Assembly: GCA_013823365.1 (NCBI GenBank)
Contig: PNMC01000001.1
Location: 1-64,000, forward strand
Origin: Parvibaculum sp.
GTDB taxonomy: Bacteria; Pseudomonadota; Alphaproteobacteria; Parvibaculales; Parvibaculaceae
DNA: 64,000 nt
Direction: 5' to 3'
The notes beneath the pieces are model-generated. The model saw nothing but the letters and a program-made list of their open reading frames with translations, had not been told where the DNA came from and made no database searches. Numbering within the stretch: position 1 is the stretch's first letter; every line of letters starts with the position of its first letter. Below, in pieces: positions 49,707 to 58,080 of the stretch. A program made the translations under genes and the position numbers.

Positions 49707-50333
49707 ATGAGTACGCTTGATTTCCGCGAAGGTCATCCTTCATCGAGCCGCGTTGTTGGGCTTGCGATCGTTCTCGGGCTTCACCTTCTGCTCGTCTGGG
49801 CGCTGGTGAGCGGCCTTGCGAGAGATGTCGTGAAGGCGGTGCAGGAGCCGCTCCAGGTCGCGCTGATCGCGGAACTGCCGAAGGAAGTGCCGCCGGCACC
49901 GCCCCCGCCGCCAGAAGTCGTAAAGCCGCCGGAGGCTTATGTGCCGCCCCCCGTCGTGCAGAAGGCGCCGCCTGTCGTTCCGCAGAAGACAATCCAGCAG
50001 GTACAGACGGTACAGCCCGAGCCGCAGCCCGTTATCGTCGAACCGCAACCTGTCCTGCCGCGCGCCGATCCGAGTCACGGCAATACGCAGCCACCTTATC
50101 CTGCGGCCTCGCGCCGGGCGGGTGAGGAAGGCCGGGTGATCCTGATGCTCTATGTGGATGCGAATGGCCGCGTGACCGATGGCCGCGTCGACCAGTCGAG
50201 CGGCTATGACCGTCTCGACAAGGTAGCGCTGATGCATGCGCGGCGCACCTGGCGTTTCCTGCCAGCGACGAAGGACGGTGCCCCCGTGGGCCACTGGATG
50301 AAGTTTGCCGTGAATTTCAAGTTGACGGACTGA
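49707..50333 (+). CDS. tonB: TonB energy-transducing protein
   Basis: 208 aa. One N-terminal membrane helix (about 16-38, VVGLAIVLGLHLLLVWALVSGL) contains the His that is functionally important in TonB. A periplasmic proline-rich spacer follows (about 58-125), with PPAPPPPPEVVKPPEAY. The C-terminal domain runs from NTQPPYPAASRRAGEEGRVILMLYVDANG. It transmits the proton-motive force to outer membrane receptors. GGAAG precedes the ATG. It sits 97 bp after the flavin reductase and heads TonB-ExbB-ExbD-ExbD. Confidence 0.92.
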   Translation: MSTLDFREGHPSSSRVVGLAIVLGLHLLLVWALVSGLARDVVKAVQEPLQVALIAELPKEVPPAPPPPPEVVKPPEAYVPPPVVQKAPPVVPQKTIQQVQTVQPEPQPVIVEPQPVLPRADPSHGNTQPPYPAASRRAGEEGRVILMLYVDANGRVTDGRVDQSSGYDRLDKVALMHARRTWRFLPATKDGAPVGHWMKFAVNFKLTD

Positions 50334-50395
50334 CAGCAGCCGATGCGCCGCTTGGCGGATACAAAACAAGTTGAGTTAGTACAGAGGACCCATCG

Positions 50396-51304
50396 ATGAA
50401 GACCCGGACCAAACATATTACACGCCTCCTTGGCGCTGCCATGATTGCCTTTGCCCTGTCGGCCGGGTTCGCATCCGCGGTCGCCCCTGCGCTGGCGCAG
50501 CAGGAAGAAGTGGCCGAAGAGGCACCCGCCGCCGAAGGCGAAGAAGGCGCGGAAGCCCCGGAAGCCCCGGAAGCCCCGGAAGGTGAGACGGCGGAAGGCG
50601 AAGCGGCTGACGCCGCGCCGATGGCAAGCGAAGAGCCCGCGGTGGATCACAACCCCTATGGCCTCAAGGCGCTCTGGGACGAAGGCGACTTCGTGTCGAA
50701 GGGCACGCTTCTCGTGCTCGTCATCATGTCGATGGGTTCCTGGTACATTCTCTTCACCAAGCTTTTCGAGCAGCGGCGGATGTTCGACCAGTTCAACCGG
50801 GTCATCAAACTCTTTGCGCCTACAGACACGCTGAAGGAAGGCATCGATGCCCTGCCGGCTCGCAACTCCTACCGCGTCATCGCCGAAGACGGCAAGGAGG
50901 CCGTCGAACAGTTCAGCAAGGGGCTGAGCAGCGAAGTGACGCTGACCGAATGGTCCACGGCCGCGCTCAGCCGGTCGGTCGACGGTCTGGCTTCGAAGCT
51001 GCAGGGCGGCCTCGCCTTCCTCGCGACGGTCGGCTCCACAGCACCGTTCGTCGGCCTTTTCGGTACGGTCTGGGGCATCTATCACGCGCTCGTTGCCATC
51101 GGCGTGTCGGGCCAGGCCTCGATCGACAAGGTTGCCGGTCCGGTGGGTGAGGCGCTCATCATGACGGCGATCGGTCTTGCCGTCGCCGTCCCGGCGGTGC
51201 TCGGCTACAACCTGCTGATCCGCCGCAACAAGGCCGTGATTGAACGCGCACGCCGCTTCGCGACGGAAGTCCATCTGCGCATCTTGTCCGGCAGGACGGC
51301 GTGA
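50396..51304 (+). CDS. exbB: ExbB-type proton channel with acidic Ala/Pro-rich N-terminus
   Basis: 302 aa. A cleavable-looking signal (AMIAFALSAGFASAVAPALAQQ) is followed by a Glu/Ala/Pro-rich segment (about 37-82), then the MotA/TolQ/ExbB domain: helix 1 TLLVLVIMSMGSWYILFTKLFEQ, helices 2-3 GGLAFLATVGSTAPFVGLFGTVWGIYHAL and GEALIMTAIGLAVAVPAVLGYNLL. With ExbD it forms the proton-driven motor for TonB. The acidic periplasmic extension is longer than in E. coli ExbB and is partly encoded by a 9-bp tandem repeat. Confidence 0.92.
   Translation: MKTRTKHITRLLGAAMIAFALSAGFASAVAPALAQQEEVAEEAPAAEGEEGAEAPEAPEAPEGETAEGEAADAAPMASEEPAVDHNPYGLKALWDEGDFVSKGTLLVLVIMSMGSWYILFTKLFEQRRMFDQFNRVIKLFAPTDTLKEGIDALPARNSYRVIAEDGKEAVEQFSKGLSSEVTLTEWSTAALSRSVDGLASKLQGGLAFLATVGSTAPFVGLFGTVWGIYHALVAIGVSGQASIDKVAGPVGEALIMTAIGLAVAVPAVLGYNLLIRRNKAVIERARRFATEVHLRILSGRTA
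50552..50578 (+). repeat. 9-bp tandem repeat in exbB
   Basis: Three perfect head-to-tail copies of GAAGCCCCG, then a partial copy, encode Glu-Ala-Pro repeats in the periplasmic tail of ExbB. Copy number changes would stay in frame, so the tail length could vary between strains. Confidence 0.85.
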
Positions 51305-51328
51305 ACGAAACAAGGATGGGTTAGCATC

Positions 51329-51754
51329 ATGGCGATGAATATCGGAACCGGTGAGGGCGATGACGAAGTCATGTCGGCCATCAACACGACGCCGCTCGTC
51401 GACGTCATGCTGGTGCTTCTCATCATCTTCCTGATTACCATTCCGGTCGCGATCCAGACAGTGCCGGTGGAACTGCCCAAGGCGAACAACGAGATCAACC
51501 AGACACAGCCCGAAAACATCACCATCGCGGTCGATGTCGACGGCAACTACTACTGGAATGCCATGCGTATGGCGAACCGGGCGGATCTGTTCGACAAGCT
51601 GACAGAAACGGCGCAGATCGAACCGCAACCGGAGATCCAGGTGCGCGGCGACGAAGCCGTCCGGTTCGAGGCGGTGGGCCGTCTCATTTTCGATATACAG
51701 CGAGCGGGCATTCACAAGGTCGGCTTCATCACCGAACCGGTGCAGGGTAGCTAG
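51329..51754 (+). CDS. exbD: ExbD-type stator protein (copy 1)
   Basis: 141 aa. A short cytoplasmic N-terminus leads to one membrane helix with the essential Asp (NTTPLVDVMLVLLIIFLITIP), then a periplasmic domain (IAVDVDGNYYWNAMRM to VGFITEP). It partners ExbB and TonB. It is followed after 11 bp by a second, divergent ExbD. Confidence 0.92.
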   Translation: MAMNIGTGEGDDEVMSAINTTPLVDVMLVLLIIFLITIPVAIQTVPVELPKANNEINQTQPENITIAVDVDGNYYWNAMRMANRADLFDKLTETAQIEPQPEIQVRGDEAVRFEAVGRLIFDIQRAGIHKVGFITEPVQGS

Positions 51755-51765
51755 GAGGCAGAACG

Positions 51766-52194
51766 ATGGCGATGAACGTCGGAAGCGCGGGTTCGGATGA
51801 CGATCCCATGATGGAGATCAACACCACGCCTTTGATTGACGTGTTGCTGGTCCTGCTCGTCATGCTCATCATTACCATTCCGTTGCAGACCCATGCGGTC
51901 AAGCTCGACATGCCGCAAGCTGTTACCGAGGCAACGCCCCCGGAAGAATCCACCGTCGTGCAGCTCCTCGTGAATGCGGAAGGCCTTGCCTTCTGGAATG
52001 GAGAGGAACTCCCTGATACCGCCGCGCTCGAGGAGCGCTTTCTCGCGTCCGTCGGCGGCGTCGCCGATCCCGAGATCCATTTCCGCCCCGACCGGAACGT
52101 CGAATACGACCACGTGGCGAAAATCCTCTCCGCCGCCCAGAGAGCCGGTGTGGTGAAGATCGGCTTCGTGGGCAACGAACAGTATATGGAGTAA
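51766..52194 (+). CDS. exbD: ExbD-type stator protein (copy 2)
   Basis: 142 aa, with the same layout as copy 1: INTTPLIDVLLVLLVMLIITIP with the membrane Asp, then VVQLLVNAEGLAFWNGEELP and AAQRAGVVKIGFVGN. It shares the MAMNxG start and the membrane helix with copy 1 but little else, so it is an old duplication. Two ExbD genes in one TonB cluster are known in Xanthomonas-type systems, where the second is needed for certain substrates only. Confidence 0.92.
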   Translation: MAMNVGSAGSDDDPMMEINTTPLIDVLLVLLVMLIITIPLQTHAVKLDMPQAVTEATPPEESTVVQLLVNAEGLAFWNGEELPDTAALEERFLASVGGVADPEIHFRPDRNVEYDHVAKILSAAQRAGVVKIGFVGNEQYME

Positions 52195-52220
52195 GGCGCA
52201 AGAGGCCGGTACCGAATTAT

Positions 52221-52240
52221 CGGACTTTGCGGGAAGTCCG
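52221..52240. other. Hairpin between exbD and the TetR gene
   Basis: CGGACTT (52221-52227) and AAGTCCG (52234-52240) form a 7-bp perfect inverted repeat with a 6-nt spacer, 21 bp before the TetR start. No T-run follows, so it is more likely an operator for the TetR protein than a terminator. Confidence 0.5.
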
Positions 52241-52261
52241 CCGTCCTCTAGATTCGAGGGT

Positions 52262-52882
52262 ATGAAGAATTCGGCCCTCTACACCACCCCGCTTGTGGAG
52301 CCCACGCAAAAGCGGGCGAAGGAAACCTATCGCAGCCTGCTCCGGGCAGCCCAGGAAATCATTGCCGGAGAGGGCTTTGAGGCACTGAACTCCAACGCGA
52401 TCGTGGAGCGAGCCGGCCTGACGCCGCCAGCCTTCTACCGCTATTTCGAGAACAAGCACAGCATCCTCGCCGTACTCGGCCGCCAGCTGATGGACGCGCA
52501 AAATGCCATCGTGGAAGAATTGCTCTCGCATGATGGCTGGACAGGTCGGAATGCACTGGATGAGACCAGAACCCTCCTGCGGGAAACGCTGAAAGTCACC
52601 GAGACCTTCGAGGGCGGATATGCGCTCATGGTCTCACTGCGTGCAATCCCTGCCCTGCGCGAGATACGTCTTTCATCGCACACCCATGTGGCAACGCAGA
52701 TGACCGACCGTTATCTGGAACTCAATCCCGTCGCCGACCGCGGCGAAGTCTATGACCGTTTCCGACTGACCAGCGAAATCGGTTATGCCAGCGTTGAGAT
52801 GCTTCTGGAAACCGACGAATGCGATCGGGACCGCATTATCGACCGGACGGCAATAGCGATCACCTCGGTGCTGCGGTCCTAG
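52262..52882 (+). CDS. TetR family transcriptional regulator
   Basis: 206 aa. The helix-turn-helix (about 18-64) reads TYRSLLRAAQEIIAGEGFEALNSNAIVERAGLTPPAFYRYFENKHSIL. The ligand domain is divergent (ALMVSLRAIPALREIRLSSHTHVATQM). It is the last gene of the TonB block, 67 bp after exbD, and faces the convergent aldolase gene. It could control the operon it ends, or the kinase/aldolase and aminotransferase genes that follow. Confidence 0.85.
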   Translation: MKNSALYTTPLVEPTQKRAKETYRSLLRAAQEIIAGEGFEALNSNAIVERAGLTPPAFYRYFENKHSILAVLGRQLMDAQNAIVEELLSHDGWTGRNALDETRTLLRETLKVTETFEGGYALMVSLRAIPALREIRLSSHTHVATQMTDRYLELNPVADRGEVYDRFRLTSEIGYASVEMLLETDECDRDRIIDRTAIAITSVLRS

Positions 52883-52909
52883 GTTTTGCGGTCTGAAACC
52901 GGAAAGCGC

Positions 52910-53566
52910 CTAGCTCTCCTTGCGCGGCTTCTGCCCATAGGAAAGAAACGCACCGAATACCGCTTCCATCTGTTCGCTGGAGAGAAGGGTGGGGCCGCCA
53001 ATGGCGAGCGTGCCGTAGTAGAATGACGCCTGCACCTCCACCTCGCGCGCGATCAGCAGCGCTTCGGGCAATGAGCGCCCCAGAGCAATTTGCCCATGAT
53101 TGGCCATAAGGCAGGCGCGGCGCCCTTGAAGCGTTTCAATGACGATTTCCGCAAGTTCGTCCGAACCGAAAAGCGCATAGGGCGCAACGCGAATATCGGG
53201 CCCACCGCTCACCGCCGTCATGTAATGCAGCGGTGGAATGGGTTTGTTGGCACAGGCAAGTGTCGTTGCATATTGCGAGTGGCAATGGACCACGGCGTTG
53301 ATGTCGGGCCGCCCCGCGAGCAATCCGGCATGCATCCGCCATTCACTTGTCGGGCGCACATCACCGCTATAGGCACCGGAACGGTCGATCTTCACCATGT
53401 GTTCAGGTGCCAGTTGCGGCGCCGGTATGCCGGAGGGCGTGACGAGAAAATGCTCGCCAATCCGTACGGAAGCATTGCCTGCCGTGCCGTGGTTGAGACC
53501 GGAGGTATCCATCTCCCGCATGACGGTCACAAGCCCCTGACGAAGCGCATCTTCATTCACGGTCAT
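52910..53566 (-). CDS. Class II aldolase/adducin family protein
   Basis: 218 aa. The zinc-binding HCH motif of fuculose-phosphate-type aldolases appears in AVVHCHSQYATTLACA, with a third His in LMANHGQIALG; the substrate phosphate loop is GNASVRIGEHFLVTPSGIP. It cleaves a sugar-1-phosphate-type substrate to dihydroxyacetone phosphate and an aldehyde. It starts 1 bp after the stop of the PfkB kinase gene, so the two are coupled: phosphorylation, then retro-aldol cleavage. The ATG at 53566 was chosen; the longer frame overlaps the kinase. Confidence 0.88.
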   Translation of the reverse strand: MTVNEDALRQGLVTVMREMDTSGLNHGTAGNASVRIGEHFLVTPSGIPAPQLAPEHMVKIDRSGAYSGDVRPTSEWRMHAGLLAGRPDINAVVHCHSQYATTLACANKPIPPLHYMTAVSGGPDIRVAPYALFGSDELAEIVIETLQGRRACLMANHGQIALGRSLPEALLIAREVEVQASFYYGTLAIGGPTLLSSEQMEAVFGAFLSYGQKPRKES

Positions 53567-53567
53567 G

Positions 53568-54467
53568 TCAGGCAACCCTTCTCTTGAGCTTGCCGAGCGT
53601 TCCAAGGCCCTGCGCCACCTCCGCCGCGGTCTCGGTCGCAACGCCCATCGCATCGCGGAATGACAGGCCCTGTGAAAGGCCACTGATGAAGCCGGCACAA
53701 TAGCTGTCGCCGCAGCTTGTTGTATCGACCGGCGTGATCGATTTTGCCGGAACCTCGAAGATTTCGCTATCGCTCCAGCCGATACTGCCCGCCCCGCCGC
53801 GCTTGATGATGCAGGAGCCGGCGCCCATGCCGGTGAAGGCCGTCAGCGCCTCTGCCGGCGCCACATCGCCGAGCAGGACGCGCACTTCCGCCTCGCTCGG
53901 CATGAAGCAATCGACATGGGGGAGCAGGCCGCGCAGCGTTTCGATGGTCTGCGGCTGCGGGGCGATGAGATCGCAGGTAACGTAGGTGCCGCCGGCACGG
54001 ACACTCTTCACCGCCGCAAAGGCCTCGGGCGACGACAGGTTCGGAAAGCCGACGCCGCCGAAATGGAAGAAGCGCGATCCACGCGCCGTCTCGATGGCGG
54101 CGGGGCTCATGGCGGTGAGTATGCTCGCGCCCAACATGTGAAACACGGGCCGCTCTCCATCCGAACGGATGGTCAGCACGCTGGTTGAGGTCGGCCGCTC
54201 GCCGAGGCGCGCGACCTGGCTGCAGTCGATGCCGGCCCGCCGCAAGAGCTGCAACACGATGTCGCCATTGACGTCCTGGCCGACCGCCGAGATTACCGCA
54301 GTGTCGAGCCCGAGCGTCGCCGCCACCATGGCCGTTCCCGAGGCGGTGCCCGCGGGAGCGAGCGCAATTTCCTCGACCAGCGTCGGCTGCTGCGCATCGG
54401 GCAGGGCGTCCACCGGCCGAACCAGAATGTCGAGCGTGGTCAGTCCCACGCATGTCAGATCGCGCAA
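53568..54467 (-). CDS. PfkB family kinase with variant DTTSCGD motif
   Basis: 299 aa ribokinase fold: LAPAGTASGTAMVAATLGLDTAVIS, FHFGGVGFPNL and CIIKRGGAGSIGW are conserved. The anion-hole motif, usually D-T-T-G-A-G-D, reads DTTSCGDSYCAGF, keeping the catalytic Asp but replacing Gly-Ala with Ser-Cys. It probably phosphorylates a sugar for the coupled aldolase. It is first on its strand and divergent from an aminotransferase across a 12-bp palindrome. Confidence 0.85.
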   Translation of the reverse strand: MRDLTCVGLTTLDILVRPVDALPDAQQPTLVEEIALAPAGTASGTAMVAATLGLDTAVISAVGQDVNGDIVLQLLRRAGIDCSQVARLGERPTSTSVLTIRSDGERPVFHMLGASILTAMSPAAIETARGSRFFHFGGVGFPNLSSPEAFAAVKSVRAGGTYVTCDLIAPQPQTIETLRGLLPHVDCFMPSEAEVRVLLGDVAPAEALTAFTGMGAGSCIIKRGGAGSIGWSDSEIFEVPAKSITPVDTTSCGDSYCAGFISGLSQGLSFRDAMGVATETAAEVAQGLGTLGKLKRRVA

Positions 54468-54522
54468 AATCCCCTCCGTGGAGTCGTACTAAAGAGCCCT
54501 TGCATCCGCCCCTGATCCATAC

Positions 54523-54541
54523 AATAGTAATTACTACTATT
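54523..54541. promoter_or_regulatory. Operator between the kinase/aldolase and aminotransferase genes
   Basis: TAGTAATTACTA (54525-54536) is a perfect 12-bp palindrome. It lies inside a wider inverted repeat AATAGTA-ATTAC-TACTATT (54523-54541). It is 56 bp from one start codon and 19 bp from the other, so one regulator could control both directions. The TetR gene at 52262 is the nearest candidate. Confidence 0.65.
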
Positions 54542-54559
54542 TTGCAAGCGGAGGCGGCA

Positions 54560-55795
54560 ATGAGCGGTAAACTGGACGAGGCGTTGAAGGCGCGGGCTGC
54601 CAAAGTCATTCCGGGGGGCATGTATGGCCACCAGTCGGTCGCCATTTTGCCGCCGCATGCGCCGCAGTTTTTCGTGCGCGCGAAGGGGGCTTATCTCTGG
54701 GATGCGGACGGAAACCGCTACATCGATTTCATGTGCGGTTACGGTCCGAACCTTTTCGGCTACTGCCATCCCGAAGTCGATGCCGCCTATGCGAAGCAGA
54801 TGGCGGAGATTGATGCGGCAACGGGCCCGACACCTCGTATGGTGGAGCTTGCCGAAGCCTTCACCGGCATGGTGAGCCACGCCGATTGGGCCATGTTCTG
54901 CAAGAACGGTACGGACGCCTCCAGCATGGCCCTGCTCACGGCACGCGCCTACAAGGGGCGCAAGAAAGTACTGATGGCAAGCGGCGCCTATCACGGCGCT
55001 GCGCCCTGGTGCACCCCCATCCCGGCAGGCACGGTTGAGGATGATCGCGCCCACTTCATCTATTATCAGTATAATGACGTAAAGAGCCTCGAAGAGGCTG
55101 CGGACAAGGCGGGTGACGATCTCGCCGCGATATTCGCGTCGCCCTTCAAGCATGACGTGTTCGTCGATCAGGAACTGCCCGATCCCGCCTATGCGCGCCG
55201 CGCGCGCGAACTCTGCGACGAAAAGGATGCGCTTCTCCTGGTCGACGATATTCGCGCAGGCCTGCGCATCGAGCGCGATTGCAGCTGGACGCATCTTGGC
55301 GTTCAGCCCGACCTTTCCACATGGGGCAAGGCAATTGCGAATGGCCATCCCATTTCGGCGCTTCTAGGCAATGACCGGGCAAGGGAAGCCGCGTCGAAAA
55401 TCTATGTGACGGGTTCTTTCTGGTTTGCCGGCGCCGCTATGGCCGCCTCTCTCGAAACGCTCCGCCTCATTCGCGAAACGGACTATCTGGAACGCACCGT
55501 TGCCCTGGGCGACAGGCTTCGGGAGGGGCTCGCCTCCATTGCGAAATCATGCGGCCTGGATCTCAGCCAGACAGGGCCGTCGCAGATGCCGCTCATCATG
55601 ATCATGGATGGCGAGGGCCATTGCGACTTCAAGCGCAGCAGCGCCTTTGCGGACGGGATGATTGCAGGTGGCGCCTATTTCCATCCCTTCCACAACATGT
55701 TCATCGGTGCCGCGATGACCGAGGCCGATATCGACCGGACCCTCGAAATCGCCAATGACGTGAGCGCGAAACTTTCTTCGAGAGTATCGGTGTAA
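54560..55795 (+). CDS. Class III aminotransferase (glutamate-1-semialdehyde aminomutase-like)
   Basis: 411 aa PLP enzyme. YLWDADGNRYIDFMCGYGPNLFGYCHPEV is the N-terminal signature, and FCKNGTDASSMALLTARAYKGR binds the phosphate. The PLP-contacting Asp is in LLLVDDIRAGLR, and the Schiff-base Lys is in DLSTWGKAIANGHPISALLG. The sequence belongs to the glutamate-1-semialdehyde branch but is not hemL itself. ATG 54560 follows GGAGG. It is divergent from the kinase/aldolase pair and may aminate the aldehyde that the aldolase releases (inference). Confidence 0.87.
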   Translation: MSGKLDEALKARAAKVIPGGMYGHQSVAILPPHAPQFFVRAKGAYLWDADGNRYIDFMCGYGPNLFGYCHPEVDAAYAKQMAEIDAATGPTPRMVELAEAFTGMVSHADWAMFCKNGTDASSMALLTARAYKGRKKVLMASGAYHGAAPWCTPIPAGTVEDDRAHFIYYQYNDVKSLEEAADKAGDDLAAIFASPFKHDVFVDQELPDPAYARRARELCDEKDALLLVDDIRAGLRIERDCSWTHLGVQPDLSTWGKAIANGHPISALLGNDRAREAASKIYVTGSFWFAGAAMAASLETLRLIRETDYLERTVALGDRLREGLASIAKSCGLDLSQTGPSQMPLIMIMDGEGHCDFKRSSAFADGMIAGGAYFHPFHNMFIGAAMTEADIDRTLEIANDVSAKLSSRVSV

Positions 55796-56109
55796 GCGAC
55801 ACTGCGCAGGTTCGTTCCTTGCCGCGTCTTGCGGGAATGAAATCAGTGGCATTCCGGGGTGAGTCGTCGGCGCGTTGGCGCTAGCGGCTTTTCACGTCGG
55901 CTCGGCGCCTCGGAACGCAGGGCACATCGCTGCGGCCGTGATTGCTTTGCGCCCTCCGCTCGTAAATCGTGCGACCCACCCAAGCGGGGGGCGGCCGAGG
56001 CTTGACTCATCGTCTAAATTGAACATGTTATGTTATAACGTAACGGTCTGTTCCTGCGCTTCCGTGCACGAGGGTAGGGCCGTGTTGTTTTTGCAGGCGG
56101 GGGTACTCC
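55796..56109. other. Intergenic region before the heme-type locus, no gene
   Basis: 314 bp. No gene and no convincing terminator were found in the left part. The right part (56000-56045) becomes AT-rich and carries a promoter and a dyad, listed separately. A GCCACTG on the minus strand near 55850 is not part of a cobalamin riboswitch. Confidence 0.5.
56002..56044 (+). promoter_or_regulatory. Promoter with metal-regulator-like dyad before the TonB receptor
   Basis: TTGACT (56002-56007) is a -35 element with a weak -10 near 56024-56030. Over it lies the 18-bp dyad GTTATGTTATAACGTAAC (56027-56044), symmetrical except for one pair. From memory, cores around GTTATAAC occur in alphaproteobacterial Zur boxes, whereas Fur/Irr boxes look different. 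The start codon is 65 bp downstream. Confidence 0.6.
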
Positions 56110-58080
56110 ATGTTGCGTTCGATGGTCCGGGGCGGTTTCGCCGGAAGTTTCTTTGTATTGTCCGCGTGGACGGCGTTCCCCGGGGACGCGTTGGCCGAGG
56201 TTCCGCCAACGAGTGAGGACGCGGTGGTGTTGTCGCCACTCGTGATCAGCGCCACCTCCACGGAACGCGCCCTGCGCGATGCTCCCGCCAGCGTCACGGT
56301 AATCACAGGCGAAGAACTGCGCGAACGCCCGGTACTGGATCTCACCGATGCGTTGCGGGGCACGCCGGGTGTTACCATAAACAGCATCGGCCTCGGGCGC
56401 CGCGGCATCAGCATTCGCGGCATGCCTGAAGACTACACGCTGGTTTTGGTAGATGGTAAGCGCATTGCCAACGCAGGCAGCGCCATCGCCCATGCGGATT
56501 TCGATCTTGGCTGGGTACCGGTCGAAGCGATCGAGCGGATCGAAGTCGTGCGCGGCCCCATGTCCTCGCTCTACGGTTCGGAAGCGCTTGGCGGTGTCGT
56601 CAATATCATAACGCGCAGCGCGACAGACGAATGGCGGGGTAGCGCGACCATGCGTGGCGGGCTCCAGCAAGGCACAGGTGGTGACGAATATCAGATGGGT
56701 GTCTATCTGGGTGGTCCCATCGTTCCGGGAAAGCTTGGCATAAATTTCTACGGAGAGATGCAAGGGCAGGACGAGACGCCGGACGCCAATAACCCGCTGC
56801 TTTCGGAGCGCGAGAAGCGCGAAGGGAAGAGCGGTAACCTGACGCTCACCTTCAAGCCTGACGACGCCCAGCGCATCGATCTTGGCTATGGCTACAGCGA
56901 GGAAACGCGCAGCCGCAACACACAGACATCGGGCGGCGCGCCGGTGCTCTATACCTCGACCGATGACGTATGGCGCCAGCACCTCTCGCTCTCCCATACC
57001 GGCAAATGGTCATGGGGTGAAACGCGCCTGCGTGCTTATCGCTCGCAACTCGACCGGGACAACAAGCGTACCTTCGGCACGCCGACAGGCTCGGCGAAGA
57101 TCAGGGACGATGTTCTCGACGGGCATGTAACGGCTCCGGTCTTCGGTAGCCATGTGGTGAGTGCGGGCGGCGAATGGCGCCGTGAGAGTCTGGAGGATCC
57201 CACGGTCAATACGCAGGGTGAGGATGAGGCGAAGCGCTACGCCCTGTTCTTGCAGGATGAGTGGCAGCTCGCGCCGAACCTCTCCTTCGTATTCGGCAAT
57301 CGCGCCGATCATCACGAGCAATATGGCTGGGAGAACAGCCCGCGAGCCTATCTCGTCTATCATCCCACAGAACCCTGGACGCTGCGCGGCGGCGTGGGGC
57401 AGGGCTTCAAGGCGCCGACGCTCAAGGAGCTTTCGCCGGGATATCAGGCAGTGGCGGCAGGTGGGCGTTTCGTCATTGTCGGCAACCCGGACCTTGAGCC
57501 CGAGACGAGCACGACCTACGAATTCGGCGTTGAGTATGATGCGGGTAGCTGGAAGCTGGGTGGGACGGTGTTCCAGAACGACCTGGAAAATCTCATCCAG
57601 ACGCGATGCATCCTCTCATGCGGTATTTTCGGAGCGGAGCGTCGCACATACGAAAATGTGGACAAGGCGCGGATCCGCGGCGTCGAAGTCGGCGGCGGCG
57701 TGAACCTGCCATGGAATCTGCGGCTCGATGCGAACTATACCCACCTCGACACGGAGGACCGCACCACGGGTCTTGAACTCACCGAGCGTCCGCGCCATGC
57801 CGCCAATCTCACGCTGGCCTGGTTTCCGCTCGATGATCTCATGGCGCAGATTCGCAGCGAATATGTTGGCCGTCAGGTCGTTGTCTCCGGTGTAAACAGG
57901 TTGGATCTCAAAGCCTATTCGATCTGGTCCACGGACATATCCTATGAACTGACCGGCAGCACCACGCTGCGCGGTGGTATCGAGAATATCTTCGATGAAC
58001 GCCTTGTGGAGACTTCGCTCAACTATCCCTATGCCGAGCGTCGCCGCATGGTGTGGGTCGGACTTGGGTACAGTTTCTGA
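56110..58080 (+). CDS. TonB-dependent receptor of a heme-type (HmuR-like) locus
   Basis: 656 aa. The signal peptide ends near FPGDALA. The TonB box region is DAVVLSPLVISATSTER. Plug: DAPASVTVITGEELRERPVLDLTDALRGTPGV, RGISIRGMPEDYTLVLVDGKRI and IEVVRGPMSSLYGSEALGGVVNII. The barrel ends GGIENIFDERLVE and RRMVWVGLGYSF. The size and plug match BtuB/HmuR/ZnuD-type receptors. The stop overlaps the CobN-like start (TGATG). It likely imports a metal complex or heme. Confidence 0.9.
   Translation: MLRSMVRGGFAGSFFVLSAWTAFPGDALAEVPPTSEDAVVLSPLVISATSTERALRDAPASVTVITGEELRERPVLDLTDALRGTPGVTINSIGLGRRGISIRGMPEDYTLVLVDGKRIANAGSAIAHADFDLGWVPVEAIERIEVVRGPMSSLYGSEALGGVVNIITRSATDEWRGSATMRGGLQQGTGGDEYQMGVYLGGPIVPGKLGINFYGEMQGQDETPDANNPLLSEREKREGKSGNLTLTFKPDDAQRIDLGYGYSEETRSRNTQTSGGAPVLYTSTDDVWRQHLSLSHTGKWSWGETRLRAYRSQLDRDNKRTFGTPTGSAKIRDDVLDGHVTAPVFGSHVVSAGGEWRRESLEDPTVNTQGEDEAKRYALFLQDEWQLAPNLSFVFGNRADHHEQYGWENSPRAYLVYHPTEPWTLRGGVGQGFKAPTLKELSPGYQAVAAGGRFVIVGNPDLEPETSTTYEFGVEYDAGSWKLGGTVFQNDLENLIQTRCILSCGIFGAERRTYENVDKARIRGVEVGGGVNLPWNLRLDANYTHLDTEDRTTGLELTERPRHAANLTLAWFPLDDLMAQIRSEYVGRQVVVSGVNRLDLKAYSIWSTDISYELTGSTTLRGGIENIFDERLVETSLNYPYAERRRMVWVGLGYSF

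Noticed and set aside
50552-50578. Short repeats in exbB as a CRISPR or regulatory repeat
   Set aside because: They are contiguous 9-bp units inside a coding frame that encode Glu-Ala-Pro, with no spacers.
55840-55856. GCCACTG on the minus strand, resembling the B12 box of a cobalamin riboswitch before the CobN-like locus
   Set aside because: It is on the wrong strand, and the other conserved riboswitch segments are absent.
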